Shown here: piece by piece, positions 9,221-17,659 of the stretch | How positions within the stretch are numbered: the stretch's first letter is position 1 | How the letters are laid out: every line of letters begins with the position of its first letter | NCBI GenBank assembly: GCA_022600955.1 | Contig: JAHZJK010000025.1 | Coordinates: 1 to 64,000 of the forward strand | Source of the DNA: Gammaproteobacteria bacterium | Lineage (GTDB): Bacteria; Pseudomonadota; Gammaproteobacteria; Steroidobacterales; Woeseiaceae | DNA: 64,000 nt | Direction: 5' to 3' | The notes under the pieces: generated by a model | Database searches by the model: none | The model's input: only the letters and a program-made list of their open reading frames with translations | Told to the model about the DNA's origin: nothing | Position numbers and translations under genes: made by a program

Positions 9221-9745
9221 ATGATCAGAATCACATCCACGCTAGTAGCAATGGCCTTCGTTTTTTCAGCGAGCCCAGCCCAGGCTGAATCGCCAGCCGA
9301 ACTGAATGATCTGCAAATTGCCCATGTCGCTTATATCGCGGACAACATAGACATTCGTTACGCGCATCTCGCACTCGCGATCAGTCAGAATCCGGCGATT
9401 CACAAGTTCGCCGAAACCATGATTCGCGATCATACAGCGGTGAATCAGCAAGCATTGGCCCTGTTGGACAAGCTCGGTGCCAGTCCACAAGACAATTTTC
9501 TCAGCAAGGCATTAAACGCGGACGCCGAAAGGATCATTGACGAAATGAGCCAGCTCCGTGGAGTTGAGTTTGACAAGTACTACGCCAATAACGAACTCCA
9601 GTATCACCGCGCCGTTAACGACCTGGTTGCCAACTCGTTCCTTCCGAACATTGAGAATGAAGAGGTAAGAGCACTATTCAAGGCTGGGCTTGAGATCTTT
9701 CGGGCGCATGAAGGCCACGCGGAATCGATGGTTGCGAGTCTTTAG
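9221..9745 (+). CDS. DUF4142-type exported helical protein
   Basis: A 174-residue protein with a cleavable signal peptide (about residues 1-22, ending SPAQA|ES). The mature part is a ferritin-like four-helix bundle of the DUF4142 family, with characteristic IRYAHLAL..AIHKFAETMIRDHTAVNQQAL and FDKYYANNELQYHRAVND segments. It is a periplasmic protein; members have no settled biochemical role, and links to stress and envelope have been proposed. GAGGA lies upstream of ATG 9221. The cupredoxin gene starts two bases after its stop, so the two are co-translated. Confidence 0.82.
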   Translation: MIRITSTLVAMAFVFSASPAQAESPAELNDLQIAHVAYIADNIDIRYAHLALAISQNPAIHKFAETMIRDHTAVNQQALALLDKLGASPQDNFLSKALNADAERIIDEMSQLRGVEFDKYYANNELQYHRAVNDLVANSFLPNIENEEVRALFKAGLEIFRAHEGHAESMVASL

Positions 9746-9747
9746 GT

Positions 9748-10095
9748 ATGTCCATGAAATCTTCTGTTCGAGTGCTCATGTTGTGCGTGCTGGCATCAAC
9801 CAGTTTCGCCTCACCGGAACATGTGGTGCAGCCTGCGGGCGTGACTCATGTCATTGAAATTACAGGCTTCAAATTCTTGCCGAAAAATGTTGATGCACAA
9901 CCGGGCGATACGATTACCTGGGTGAATCGGGATATCGCGCCGCACACGGCCTCCAGCAAGGATGGCAGTTGGGATACCGGGACTCTCGCGCAGAATGAGT
10001 CGAAAAGTATTGTCGTCGCAGTCGGGATGGCCTCTGCATATTTTTGCAAGTTTCACCCAGGCATGACAGCGACGATTACTACCAAGAACGAATAA
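9748..10095 (+). CDS. Periplasmic cupredoxin (amicyanin/plastocyanin-like)
   Basis: A 115-residue blue-copper protein with a signal peptide (about 1-21). The type-1 copper ligands are visible: His in NRDIAPHTASS, then Cys, His and Met in the C-terminal loop YFCKFHPGM. The preceding PGDTITWVN motif is typical of plastocyanin-like electron carriers. Length is normal for the family. It sits two bases after the DUF4142 gene and 15 bases before a small membrane-protein gene, suggesting one operon. It probably shuttles electrons or copper in the periplasm; the partner is not evident. Confidence 0.9.
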   Translation: MSMKSSVRVLMLCVLASTSFASPEHVVQPAGVTHVIEITGFKFLPKNVDAQPGDTITWVNRDIAPHTASSKDGSWDTGTLAQNESKSIVVAVGMASAYFCKFHPGMTATITTKNE

Positions 10096-10110
10096 CGTAA
10101 GGAAAAGACA

Positions 10111-10498
10111 ATGAAATTCTTATCTCCAAAATTGCATGGACTAGGCGACTACGCCGCTGCTGTAGCGCTCATACTCGGGCCCTTCCTGTTCGACGTAGCT
10201 GCACAATCCGTCATTGCGCACTGGTTTTCGATAATCGGTGGCATCGGTCTCATCGTCTACAGTCTGTTTACGGACTATACCTTCAGTTTGGTGGGTCGTA
10301 TTCCATTCAAGGTTCACTTGCTGTTAGACATTGCTGCAGGAATCGGATTTCTCGCAGTACCTGCGGTGATTTCTCGCAGTACCTGCGGTGCTCGGTCTGA
10401 GTGGAATGGCGAGCGCCTACTTTTACGTTATGGGCGCGGGTGTGCTGCTCGTTGTCGCAGTTACCGATTCAGAGTTGGCAACATCGCCCGCAGGCTAG
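10111..10498 (+). pseudogene. SPW-type small membrane protein, frameshifted by a 22-bp duplication
   Basis: The gene opens with a clean SPW-like membrane protein (MKFLSPKLHGLGDYAAAV, FDV, then helices and a GRIPFKVHLLLD motif). After about 88 codons the frame shifts because the 22-bp stretch 10346-10367 is repeated exactly at 10368-10389. Removing one copy restores a coherent protein that continues VLGLSGMASAYFYVMGAGVL and ends at TAG 10496-10498, about 121 residues with four helices. As written, the reading frame instead runs into an Arg-rich tail ending at 10527. AAGGA precedes the ATG. It is third in the DUF4142-cupredoxin run. It could be a true mutation, a reversible switch or an assembly artefact. 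Confidence 0.8.
10346..10389 (+). repeat. Exact 22-bp tandem duplication
   Basis: Two adjacent identical 22-base units (10346-10367 and 10368-10389), each starting GATTTCTCGCAG and each followed by G. Because 22 is not a multiple of three, the repeat shifts the membrane-protein gene by one base. Confidence 0.95.
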
Positions 10499-10599
10499 CC
10501 GGGTATCGATACCTCGAGGCGCCATAATTCGCCATTTTTGCAACACCGGCCTTGCACAACGTATCGGGATAATCAGACCGTCAAACCAAGGAGACGGTC

Positions 10600-11025
10600 A
10601 TGAAAACTCTGTTCTTATTCGTGCTGTGCAGTCTGTCGTTGCCCGCTTTCGCGGAGACGGCGTTCTCAACGGACGATTTCGTCGGAAGCTGGCGCATCGA
10701 GCATTATGACGAGGACAATCGGACCACGAGTCTGACCGAAGTCTATTTCCACGAATCGGGTGCGTTCTACTCTCAGTCCATGGTCAGCAACGGCTCGACG
10801 AAGCGTTATTACGATAGTGGCGGTAACTGGGCGTACGAGGGCGACAGGGTTCGACTGGATTACAGCGAATGGTCTGATAGCGCCGTCGAGACCATGTTTC
10901 TGCAATTCGAAAACTTCAGCAGTACCTACCTGTCGTTCCGCCGGCTCAATGTGGACGGGGAGCAAGACCCGGCACTATACGAAGCACACCGCTTTGAGGG
11001 CTCATCGTTCGAACACGGCTGCTAG
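10600..11025 (+). CDS. Small exported protein, unknown function
   Basis: A 141-residue protein with a signal peptide (about 1-18, ending PAFA|ET). The mature domain begins DDFVGSWRIEHYDED, like lipocalin-type or DUF-type small beta-barrel domains in which W and a later NWAYEGDRV strand recur. AAGGAGACGG precedes the ATG. It ends with Cys. It may be the last gene of the cupredoxin run, although about 100 bases separate it from the restored end of the SPW gene. It is convergent with the SIMPL gene. Confidence 0.65.
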   Translation: MKTLFLFVLCSLSLPAFAETAFSTDDFVGSWRIEHYDEDNRTTSLTEVYFHESGAFYSQSMVSNGSTKRYYDSGGNWAYEGDRVRLDYSEWSDSAVETMFLQFENFSSTYLSFRRLNVDGEQDPALYEAHRFEGSSFEHGC

Positions 11026-11053
11026 ATAAACAGTCGACTACGACTAGTTTATC
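11025..11053. terminator. Hairpin between convergent genes
   Basis: GATAAACAGTCG pairs with CGACT-A-GTTTATC across a four-base loop, with one bulged A. It spans the stop codons of two convergent genes and could act as a bidirectional terminator; there is no strong T-run. Confidence 0.35.
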
Positions 11054-11826
11054 TGTTCGACTTCAAAGGTCACGGTGACCGAAACTCGGTATTCAACCTC
11101 ATCAAAGCTCGAAGGAGCGGCCACTGATACGTCACCGAATGAATCCAGCTTGCTGGCTGTAACGACGACCTCTTCAATTCCGCTATAGCGATTGAGCTCA
11201 GATGTACGCACATCTGAGAAGGTAAAAGACACTGGCTGAAGCTTCAGCCCAAGCTTGGACTCAAAATAGGCCTGATCGCTCAATACCTCATCAACAGCCT
11301 TATCGCGAACCTTGTTCTCATACTCTTCTTTCTTGCTATGTTCAAATTCAACGCCACCGAAGATGACCGTATCGCTCTGATCCGAAATTTCTGCGACTTG
11401 GCGAAATGCCGCATCCCCGCTTACGGTCACAACGAGGCTGTTAACAACTTCGAAGCTACTGGGTGATTTACCGAACCAGCCGAATTGGGGAGATGCAGAA
11501 TACTTGGAGCTCTGAATGTCGTCAGATGAAATGCCAGACTTAGAAAGCTGTGCGGCAACGGAGCCGCGAAGATCGTTGTTCTGTTTCATCGCGGAGGCGA
11601 GAGTCTTTGCCTTTGTCGTTACGATGAGGGTGATCTTCGCCAAGTCGGAGTAGGCCACCTCAGACGCATTATCGCTGATAGTTACTGTTCGCGTCTCGGA
11701 ACGAAGATAGCCGCGCAGCTCCTCCGGAGTGCCGCTGAGCTCAGCGGCCAACGAACTGGTGGCCCAGAATATCATCGGAAAGCAGAAGGCCATCAAGACG
11801 TGAAGTTTTTTGGAAGCAGTATTCAT
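11044..11826 (-). CDS. SIMPL-domain (DUF541) periplasmic protein
   Basis: A 260-residue protein with a signal peptide (about 1-28, ending SLAAE). The body matches the SIMPL/DUF541 pattern: RTVTISDNASEVAYSDLAKITLIVTT, a middle GISSDDIQSSKYSASPQF segment, and a C-terminal VEYRVSVTVTFEV strand. Members form oligomeric periplasmic or membrane-associated assemblies with no clear catalytic role. GAGGA precedes the ATG. Upstream is a 220-base spacer; the gene stands alone. Confidence 0.82.
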   Translation of the reverse strand: MNTASKKLHVLMAFCFPMIFWATSSLAAELSGTPEELRGYLRSETRTVTISDNASEVAYSDLAKITLIVTTKAKTLASAMKQNNDLRGSVAAQLSKSGISSDDIQSSKYSASPQFGWFGKSPSSFEVVNSLVVTVSGDAAFRQVAEISDQSDTVIFGGVEFEHSKKEEYENKVRDKAVDEVLSDQAYFESKLGLKLQPVSFTFSDVRTSELNRYSGIEEVVVTASKLDSFGDVSVAAPSSFDEVEYRVSVTVTFEVEQIN

Positions 11827-12050
11827 GGTGAAGTCCTCGATGAGAAACTAACGATTATGTGCAAGGGAAGAGTATGACATCCCGAAAAATTACACCTTGT
11901 CCGCCGGCAACGATGTGTATTGTAGAATCGGCATCTGAGGGCTTTGGCTGCCCATAAGCGATCGAAGTGATTTATTTCATTATCTCTCGCTCAACAGCAT
12001 GCCATGTCGCTCAGATTTGGTTGAAATAGATCACTTGTGGCGATCTTACA

Positions 12051-14291
12051 TCAAAGCGCACTGGCGAGTTCGGCGGCGAACCTGGGCGATTCTCGAACTT
12101 CGTCAAATCGAGGGTCAGATTGAATAGTCCATAGCCCCGACCATCCTTTCGAGCTGCATATCAACAGCTCGTTGATCGCCTCATCAACGTCGCCTTTTTG
12201 CGCATACCACGCGGCGCGGACGTAATGTGTGGCTGGTGTTGCCAGGCCGCGTTGTTCCTGTTGCTGCATGAATGCTTCGATTGCATCAAGTAGTGTGGAC
12301 TGTTCTTCAGTATTGCCTGTCTGTTGATGAATGTAGGCAAGATCAAGCGCGGCAAGTGATCCGCCGGCGTAGTCCCAAAACGAATACAGGTAGGTCTCGC
12401 CCGATCGCTCAATGCCAATTTCGAACAATCTGAGCGCATCTTCAATATCTCCGCTCCTGACTTTGAGCGATGCCGTTTTGAACAGAAGCTCCTTGCGCGC
12501 AGGTAGTTGTTCTAATGTTGAGACCAGGTAATCGCCCAACTCGGCATATCGCTCTTGTGCGAGCATTAACCAATGGCGCGCTTCTATTGCCCAATACGAT
12601 TCGGCATTAATACGCTCGGCGATGCGAAGGAAATGTTCGCCCGCCTCAAAGTCACCGCTGTCAACGTTTATAGTCGAAAGCACAGCGTGAATCTGCACCT
12701 CTTTAGTCAATCCGAGATCTATAGCTTTGCTCAGTGACCGAACCGCGGCGTCCAGATTACCGCGAAGGTATTCATTGTGACCCCTTGCCCAGTGCAGGTT
12801 GGCGAACTCAGCGGCATACTTGAGTCCCGTATCGAAATACCGGTCAGCTTCCTTCGCGCGACCGCCAAACATCAGCATTCGGCCCACATTCATATTGACT
12901 ATGGGTGACAAAGGGTCCAGTTGATGTGCTCGACGGTACGCTGCGAGAGCGAGACTGAATTCGGCTTGCAAATCGAGAGCACGGCCTAACCACAGGTGCG
13001 CGGGTACGTAGCTTGGGTCAAGGGACGCGGCCAATCGTAATACCTCGGCGGCCTCATCATAACGACTGTTGTGAAGCAGCATGAGTCCTCTCGACGCATG
13101 TGCCTCGCCGAGGTTGGGTGAGATCGTAAGGGCTTTGTTGATAGAGGCGTCGGCGAGCTGAGTGGCGTCACTCAGCGAAACTTCGCCGTACTGCGACAGC
13201 AGCATATTGGCATCAGCCAAACTGCTGTAGGCGAGGGCAAATCGTGGGTCGGCGGCGATTGCCTGTTCAAAGAATTCGATGGACTGCTGTAGTGACCCGG
13301 AGTCTCGTTTGTCGAGATAGTAGTGGCCTTCGGCATACAGTTGATACGCGTGGTTGTTTTCTGTGACGCGCCTTACTTGTAGCTTGGAAATGTCATCTAT
13401 TAATTTGATTTCCAGTTGTGTCACTACAGTGCGGGTAATACGGTCCTCCATATCAAAGACATCTTCGGTCGCGCCTTCAAGACTTTCTGACCAGATTTGC
13501 TCGCCGGTCGCCGTATTTATCAGTCGATTACTGACGCGCAACGTGTTGCCATCAACCTGAACGCTACCGGTCAGTATTGCATCGACATTGAGGATTCGTC
13601 CTATTTCGGCTGGGGTAGCGGCACTCTCGAGCAGCTTTTCCGCCGACTCTCGGCCGAAGACTCGCAGCCCACGGATCTGGCCGAGGCCAATGAGTAACTC
13701 TTCGGTTATGCCATCAGTGAAGTAGTGCTTGTCACTATTCTTGCTTAAGTCCGAATAGGGCACAACGACGATACCGGGTGCGGTGAACGCTTCTTCGACA
13801 GCGGGCGGCTGATTGTTTGTGTTGGACTTCTGGGGCAGTTCCGGCCGGTATGACAGATAAATTGCGATTGCCGCTCCGAGCCCGAGCATACCGACGGCGA
13901 CCGGCCAGCGCGCCCGTTTCCTGGTGCCGGAATCGATTGTCGAATCATCAGGGTTTTGTTCGGATACCGACGGCACCAGCAACAGCTTGTAGCCATGCTT
14001 TGGTACCGTCAAGATGACTCGCTGTGCGCGGCTACTATCGCCAAAGTGGGACCGTAACTGATAAATACATCTCGACAACACTTCGTCGCCAATATCTGCG
14101 TTCGGCCAAACTCGATCGTAAAACTCCTGGCGCGAGACCACATGACCTGCTCGATCAGCGAGCACGAGCAGCACGTTCATCACTTTGGGTTCCAGGTGAA
14201 TGGTTGATTCGCCATCGCCAAGCGTGCGCAGTTCTGGCTGAACCAGAAACTGGCCCAGCTGGAACGGCCCAAGTTCACTTGCCGCGTTCAT
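12051..14291 (-). CDS. Winged-helix/TolB-like/TPR membrane regulator
   Basis: A 746-residue protein. Residues 1-107 form a Trans_reg_C winged helix (HLEPKVMNVLLVLADRAG, then VPKHGYKLLL). A membrane helix lies near 128-148. Residues about 165-300 match the FlgO/TolB-like domain found in adenylate-cyclase-related regulators (GIVVVPYSDLS...YFTDGITEELLIGL). At least eight TPR units follow to the C-terminus. This architecture is common in Gammaproteobacteria and is taken to be a signal-responsive transcription factor held in the membrane. It is convergent with nothing nearby; target genes are unknown. It shares its layout, but not close sequence, with the regulator at 130-1842. Confidence 0.85.
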   Translation of the reverse strand: MNAASELGPFQLGQFLVQPELRTLGDGESTIHLEPKVMNVLLVLADRAGHVVSRQEFYDRVWPNADIGDEVLSRCIYQLRSHFGDSSRAQRVILTVPKHGYKLLLVPSVSEQNPDDSTIDSGTRKRARWPVAVGMLGLGAAIAIYLSYRPELPQKSNTNNQPPAVEEAFTAPGIVVVPYSDLSKNSDKHYFTDGITEELLIGLGQIRGLRVFGRESAEKLLESAATPAEIGRILNVDAILTGSVQVDGNTLRVSNRLINTATGEQIWSESLEGATEDVFDMEDRITRTVVTQLEIKLIDDISKLQVRRVTENNHAYQLYAEGHYYLDKRDSGSLQQSIEFFEQAIAADPRFALAYSSLADANMLLSQYGEVSLSDATQLADASINKALTISPNLGEAHASRGLMLLHNSRYDEAAEVLRLAASLDPSYVPAHLWLGRALDLQAEFSLALAAYRRAHQLDPLSPIVNMNVGRMLMFGGRAKEADRYFDTGLKYAAEFANLHWARGHNEYLRGNLDAAVRSLSKAIDLGLTKEVQIHAVLSTINVDSGDFEAGEHFLRIAERINAESYWAIEARHWLMLAQERYAELGDYLVSTLEQLPARKELLFKTASLKVRSGDIEDALRLFEIGIERSGETYLYSFWDYAGGSLAALDLAYIHQQTGNTEEQSTLLDAIEAFMQQQEQRGLATPATHYVRAAWYAQKGDVDEAINELLICSSKGWSGLWTIQSDPRFDEVRESPRFAAELASAL

Positions 14292-14852
14292 AACCCGCTC
14301 GTCACGGAGATTTTCCTCAAGTCTTTATCAGGGATCAGTCAGGCGTTCTTGTCTTACCGAAGATAAGACTAAGGTTATACGCAATTGTTTTGGATTTCAT
14401 GTGCATGTGGTGGACGAGGACTGCTAAGGAACAGTGGGTCGTTTCGTGGGTTTTGCTGGGCCTCCTGGCCCCTGTGGGGACATGGATATGGCTGAATTCG
14501 AGCTCGGAGTCAGTCTCCGACGAATCTACGACTATGACCACGGTGCGCTGGCTGTGTGTCCCGGTACCTGAGCGCGAAGTGCCGCCGTACGAATACGAAT
14601 CGCCTCAAGTGGTCGGACGCCGTGAGGATCTCATTACAGCATTGCCCTACGGTGAGCTGTATCCCGCGTTGGTTGAAACCGACGTTTCCAGCGAATCGAA
14701 AAGCCCTAGAAACCAGTGATTTACGGGCGCCAACAAACAATTCTCAAGCTTTCCTAAGAAAAGCATCATGCGACCATCTTCGTCACATTGGATGATTGTC
14801 CGTGTTCGGCAGAATCGCCCAAGCAACTGTCCTAAGACAACCGAGAGGCAAT
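14292..14852. other. 560-base spacer with one weak small ORF
   Basis: This stretch separates the minus-strand TPR regulator from the plus-strand lipoprotein. It holds a possible small membrane-protein ORF (listed separately) and no other coding signal, terminator or repeat I can support. Confidence 0.4.
14399..14719 (+). CDS. Possible small membrane protein
   Basis: An open frame of about 106 residues starting at ATG 14399 (also ATG 14405), with one N-terminal hydrophobic helix (WVVSWVLLGLLAPVGTWIWL) and a polar tail containing VPEREVPPYEYESP. No convincing Shine-Dalgarno is visible and no family is recognised. The hydrophobic pattern and the absence of a better opposing frame are the only support. 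Confidence 0.35.
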   Translation: MCMWWTRTAKEQWVVSWVLLGLLAPVGTWIWLNSSSESVSDESTTMTTVRWLCVPVPEREVPPYEYESPQVVGRREDLITALPYGELYPALVETDVSSESKSPRNQ

Positions 14853-15728
14853 ATGAATCACGCATTCAAATCAACTTCACTCATCGTCACGGTACTGGTC
14901 GCCAGCATGCTCATATCCGGCTGTGGTGTCACGTTGCAAAACATGACCGCAAAAACGTACCCATACGAATCGCTAGACCTTGTCACGAAAGGACCTTACC
15001 TGTTCACGCCAACGACACCCAATGCGATTATTCCGCGGCTGGGTATTGCCGAGCGTGGCTTCTACCTTGAGGCGAAACCCAAGCAATTTACTTCAATGCG
15101 AGGTGTTGACGTTTTCGTTGATGGCACACGGTATTCAATGTCAAAGCTTGCCGGCCCATCCAAAGGCGGTTTGTACCACGTCGATGTGCCGATGACATGC
15201 CAGGAAGAGATGACCTATTACTACAATGTGCGGGTACGTAACTTCTTATCGAATGACTCCAAACGACTTGGCGATCCGCAAGAACCACTCAGGGTGAAAA
15301 CCAGCGGCTGGGGCCACATGTACTGGTACAACCCAGGCGTTGCGCCGCACCTGGATGATACTGTCGAACCTCCGTTCGTTATCAAGCTGGATAAACAAAC
15401 GAACGTCGATTCGGCAACGGTTGTCGTGGAGAACCTGCGGCCAGGCCGGGTGGCGATTTACGGTTTCAATTTAGTCGATGCAGCCGGAACAACGCACAAC
15501 GATGAGTTCTTGCTCAGTGGCGTGCCGAACAATGCCAGCGGGCCGCTTGGACCACCAGCATCACGTGTATACCTTGATTGCGGCGACTCGGTTGTCTTGA
15601 ACATTAGACATGTTGGCAATACTGAAGGTGCGGTCGGTGCATTCACGCTATTGGCAGCGAATGACAATTTAGACATCGTGTTCAATAAGCTGATCTTTGT
15701 GCAGGAATCGGATTTGACGGCACCTTAG
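14853..15728 (+). CDS. Lipoprotein, unknown function
   Basis: A 291-residue protein with signal sequence and lipobox LISGC (Cys near residue 26). GAGAGG lies before ATG 14853, which I prefer over an upstream frame start. The mature part is beta-rich, with regular hydrophobic strands and a YYYNVRVRNF segment. No family is recognised. The next gene follows after 41 bases with a strong ribosome site, so they may be co-transcribed. Confidence 0.7.
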   Translation: MNHAFKSTSLIVTVLVASMLISGCGVTLQNMTAKTYPYESLDLVTKGPYLFTPTTPNAIIPRLGIAERGFYLEAKPKQFTSMRGVDVFVDGTRYSMSKLAGPSKGGLYHVDVPMTCQEEMTYYYNVRVRNFLSNDSKRLGDPQEPLRVKTSGWGHMYWYNPGVAPHLDDTVEPPFVIKLDKQTNVDSATVVVENLRPGRVAIYGFNLVDAAGTTHNDEFLLSGVPNNASGPLGPPASRVYLDCGDSVVLNIRHVGNTEGAVGAFTLLAANDNLDIVFNKLIFVQESDLTAP

Positions 15729-15769
15729 ACGTTTCTTCTGCGGCATTTTTTCTCTCAGGAGGAGCAGCC

Positions 15770-17431
15770 ATGAAAAGAATCACAAGAAAATCCATTTTTT
15801 CAGGTGCGATTTTTTCAACTCTTTTCTTATGCTTCACGGCAAGTACCGTACTTGCAGAATCATGGGTTAATGGGTACATGGGCGCCAATCTAACCGATTC
15901 TGGCGAAACATCAGTGGGAGTCGATCTTGATAACAACCCTGTTGTCAGTTTCTTTGATAGTAATGACAACGCCCTGAAACTGTACCGTTCTGCAGACCGT
16001 AGCATCGATACTGTTGATAGCGGCGGCATTGTAGGAACGTACAATTCCCTTGCCATGCATGGCAACAATCCGAGGATTGCCTACTTGGATAGTACTGATA
16101 GTTCCAATTCGACGCTGAAGTATGCTTCATGGAACGGCTCGGCCTGGGAAATTGAAGTGGTTGATAGTGGCAATGTCGGATGGCATGCCTCATTAAAGCT
16201 AAACTTCAGAGCCGGTGGCGCGCCTGTCATCAGCTACTACGACGGTGCTAATCAAAATCTCAAACTGGCGTCCAAGAACCTGTTCACGGGGTCATGGCAT
16301 ATTGAAACAGTGGACGATACCGATAACGTGGGCTGGTTTTCATCACTGGATCTGGACAAGTATTACTTTTTCCCAAGAATTGCGTACACAAAAATTACTA
16401 TTGTAGGTGGTTCAGCTGAATACGAGCTCAAGTATGCTGAAAAGGATAGTGGTCCTGGCTCAGGCTCATGGACGATTCAAACTGTTGATACCGCGGGAAA
16501 CGTCGGCGAGTACGCCTCACTTGCTATGGGCGCTGCGCACTATGATTTACCGGGCATAAGCTACTATGACCGTACACTGACCAATCTTAAGTACGCAGCA
16601 TGGAATGGTACTTCGTGGGATATTGAAACTGTTGACGGCGCATTTAATCCCGGTGAATTCAGTTCATTGGAAATCGACCGCAATGGCAATCCTATGATTA
16701 GTTACGCTGAACATTACGTTTCGAGCGGTGATGAAACGTATCCATACAACACCGTGTTGAAGTTTGCCCACAAAAAAGACGGTATTAATTGGATTCGCCA
16801 GCGTGTCAATTCCAATCCAGGAACCGGCCATCATACTGACCTGGCCATTGACTATTATGGTTACCCCGTAATTAGTCATCGTAACACCACAAGTACACCA
16901 GGTGCTTCTACCGTTGCTTATGCTTGGTGGGATCCTGCGAACACTGCGGCAGGTAATGACGTCGTTGTTTCATCTGGCAATGTTACTGTCACATTTGAAC
17001 AAGTAACTGCTTCAGGCATTACTGACGTGACTCAGGGCCGCACTGGCTCTCTGGCAGACTTTCAAGCTTCCTGCAATCCACCGGTATCTTATGACATCAC
17101 AACCACAGCGGAATATAGTGGAAACATAGAGGTATGCGTTACTTATGATGATGCCGTATGTGATGAGAGCAATTTGATGCTGTTGCATAACGATGGAGAC
17201 CTATGGGTAGACGTTACATCGTCACTTGATTCAACCAACGACGTTATCTGTGGGGTAGTTCCGCATCTTTCGGGATTTACACTGGCCAGGAACAAGGCTT
17301 GTTTCACAACGCCATGGGGGCGTGTCTACTGCCTGTCGAAGTATTACTCCAGGTTTTTCTACTTTGCAGCATTTGTGACGATGGCAATGGTTGGCTGGGC
17401 CTTTTGGCGGAGGCGCCGAAGTCATGCTTAA
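15770..17431 (+). CDS. Exported repeat protein with C-terminal membrane anchor
   Basis: A 553-residue protein with a signal peptide (about 1-26). Residues 30-400 hold six or more tandem units of about 45-55 residues built on the pattern VG..(A/S)SL...G.P.ISYYD....LK.A.WNG..W..ETVD, which looks like a propeller or sialidase-like repeat. A Thr/Cys-containing domain follows, then a C-terminal hydrophobic helix (FYFAAFVTMAMVGWAFW) and RRRRSHA. This tail order is that of sorting or anchor signals, but no PEP, LPXTG or GlyGly motif is clear. CAGGAGGAG precedes the ATG. Codon use looks more AT-rich than in the neighbours. The role is unknown, probably at the cell surface. Confidence 0.7.
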   Translation: MKRITRKSIFSGAIFSTLFLCFTASTVLAESWVNGYMGANLTDSGETSVGVDLDNNPVVSFFDSNDNALKLYRSADRSIDTVDSGGIVGTYNSLAMHGNNPRIAYLDSTDSSNSTLKYASWNGSAWEIEVVDSGNVGWHASLKLNFRAGGAPVISYYDGANQNLKLASKNLFTGSWHIETVDDTDNVGWFSSLDLDKYYFFPRIAYTKITIVGGSAEYELKYAEKDSGPGSGSWTIQTVDTAGNVGEYASLAMGAAHYDLPGISYYDRTLTNLKYAAWNGTSWDIETVDGAFNPGEFSSLEIDRNGNPMISYAEHYVSSGDETYPYNTVLKFAHKKDGINWIRQRVNSNPGTGHHTDLAIDYYGYPVISHRNTTSTPGASTVAYAWWDPANTAAGNDVVVSSGNVTVTFEQVTASGITDVTQGRTGSLADFQASCNPPVSYDITTTAEYSGNIEVCVTYDDAVCDESNLMLLHNDGDLWVDVTSSLDSTNDVICGVVPHLSGFTLARNKACFTTPWGRVYCLSKYYSRFFYFAAFVTMAMVGWAFWRRRRSHA

Positions 17432-17659
17432 CCATCCAAGCGGGTACGGCGCAATCACGATCTGTGTTTAGTTCGACAACTGCGTCCGAGGGCTTCGCCG
17501 CACTGGAGCCTGACTATTCTCCTGTATCTGCCAGGTGCTCAACGAGCATTTATGTGCGCTAGATTCGATAATTCTCGACCAATTATTGCCATTATGTCGT
17601 ATCGGGCGGGTCGCTGAGCGATCCGTCGACCTATTGAACGCAGAAGAGGCAATAAGGCG

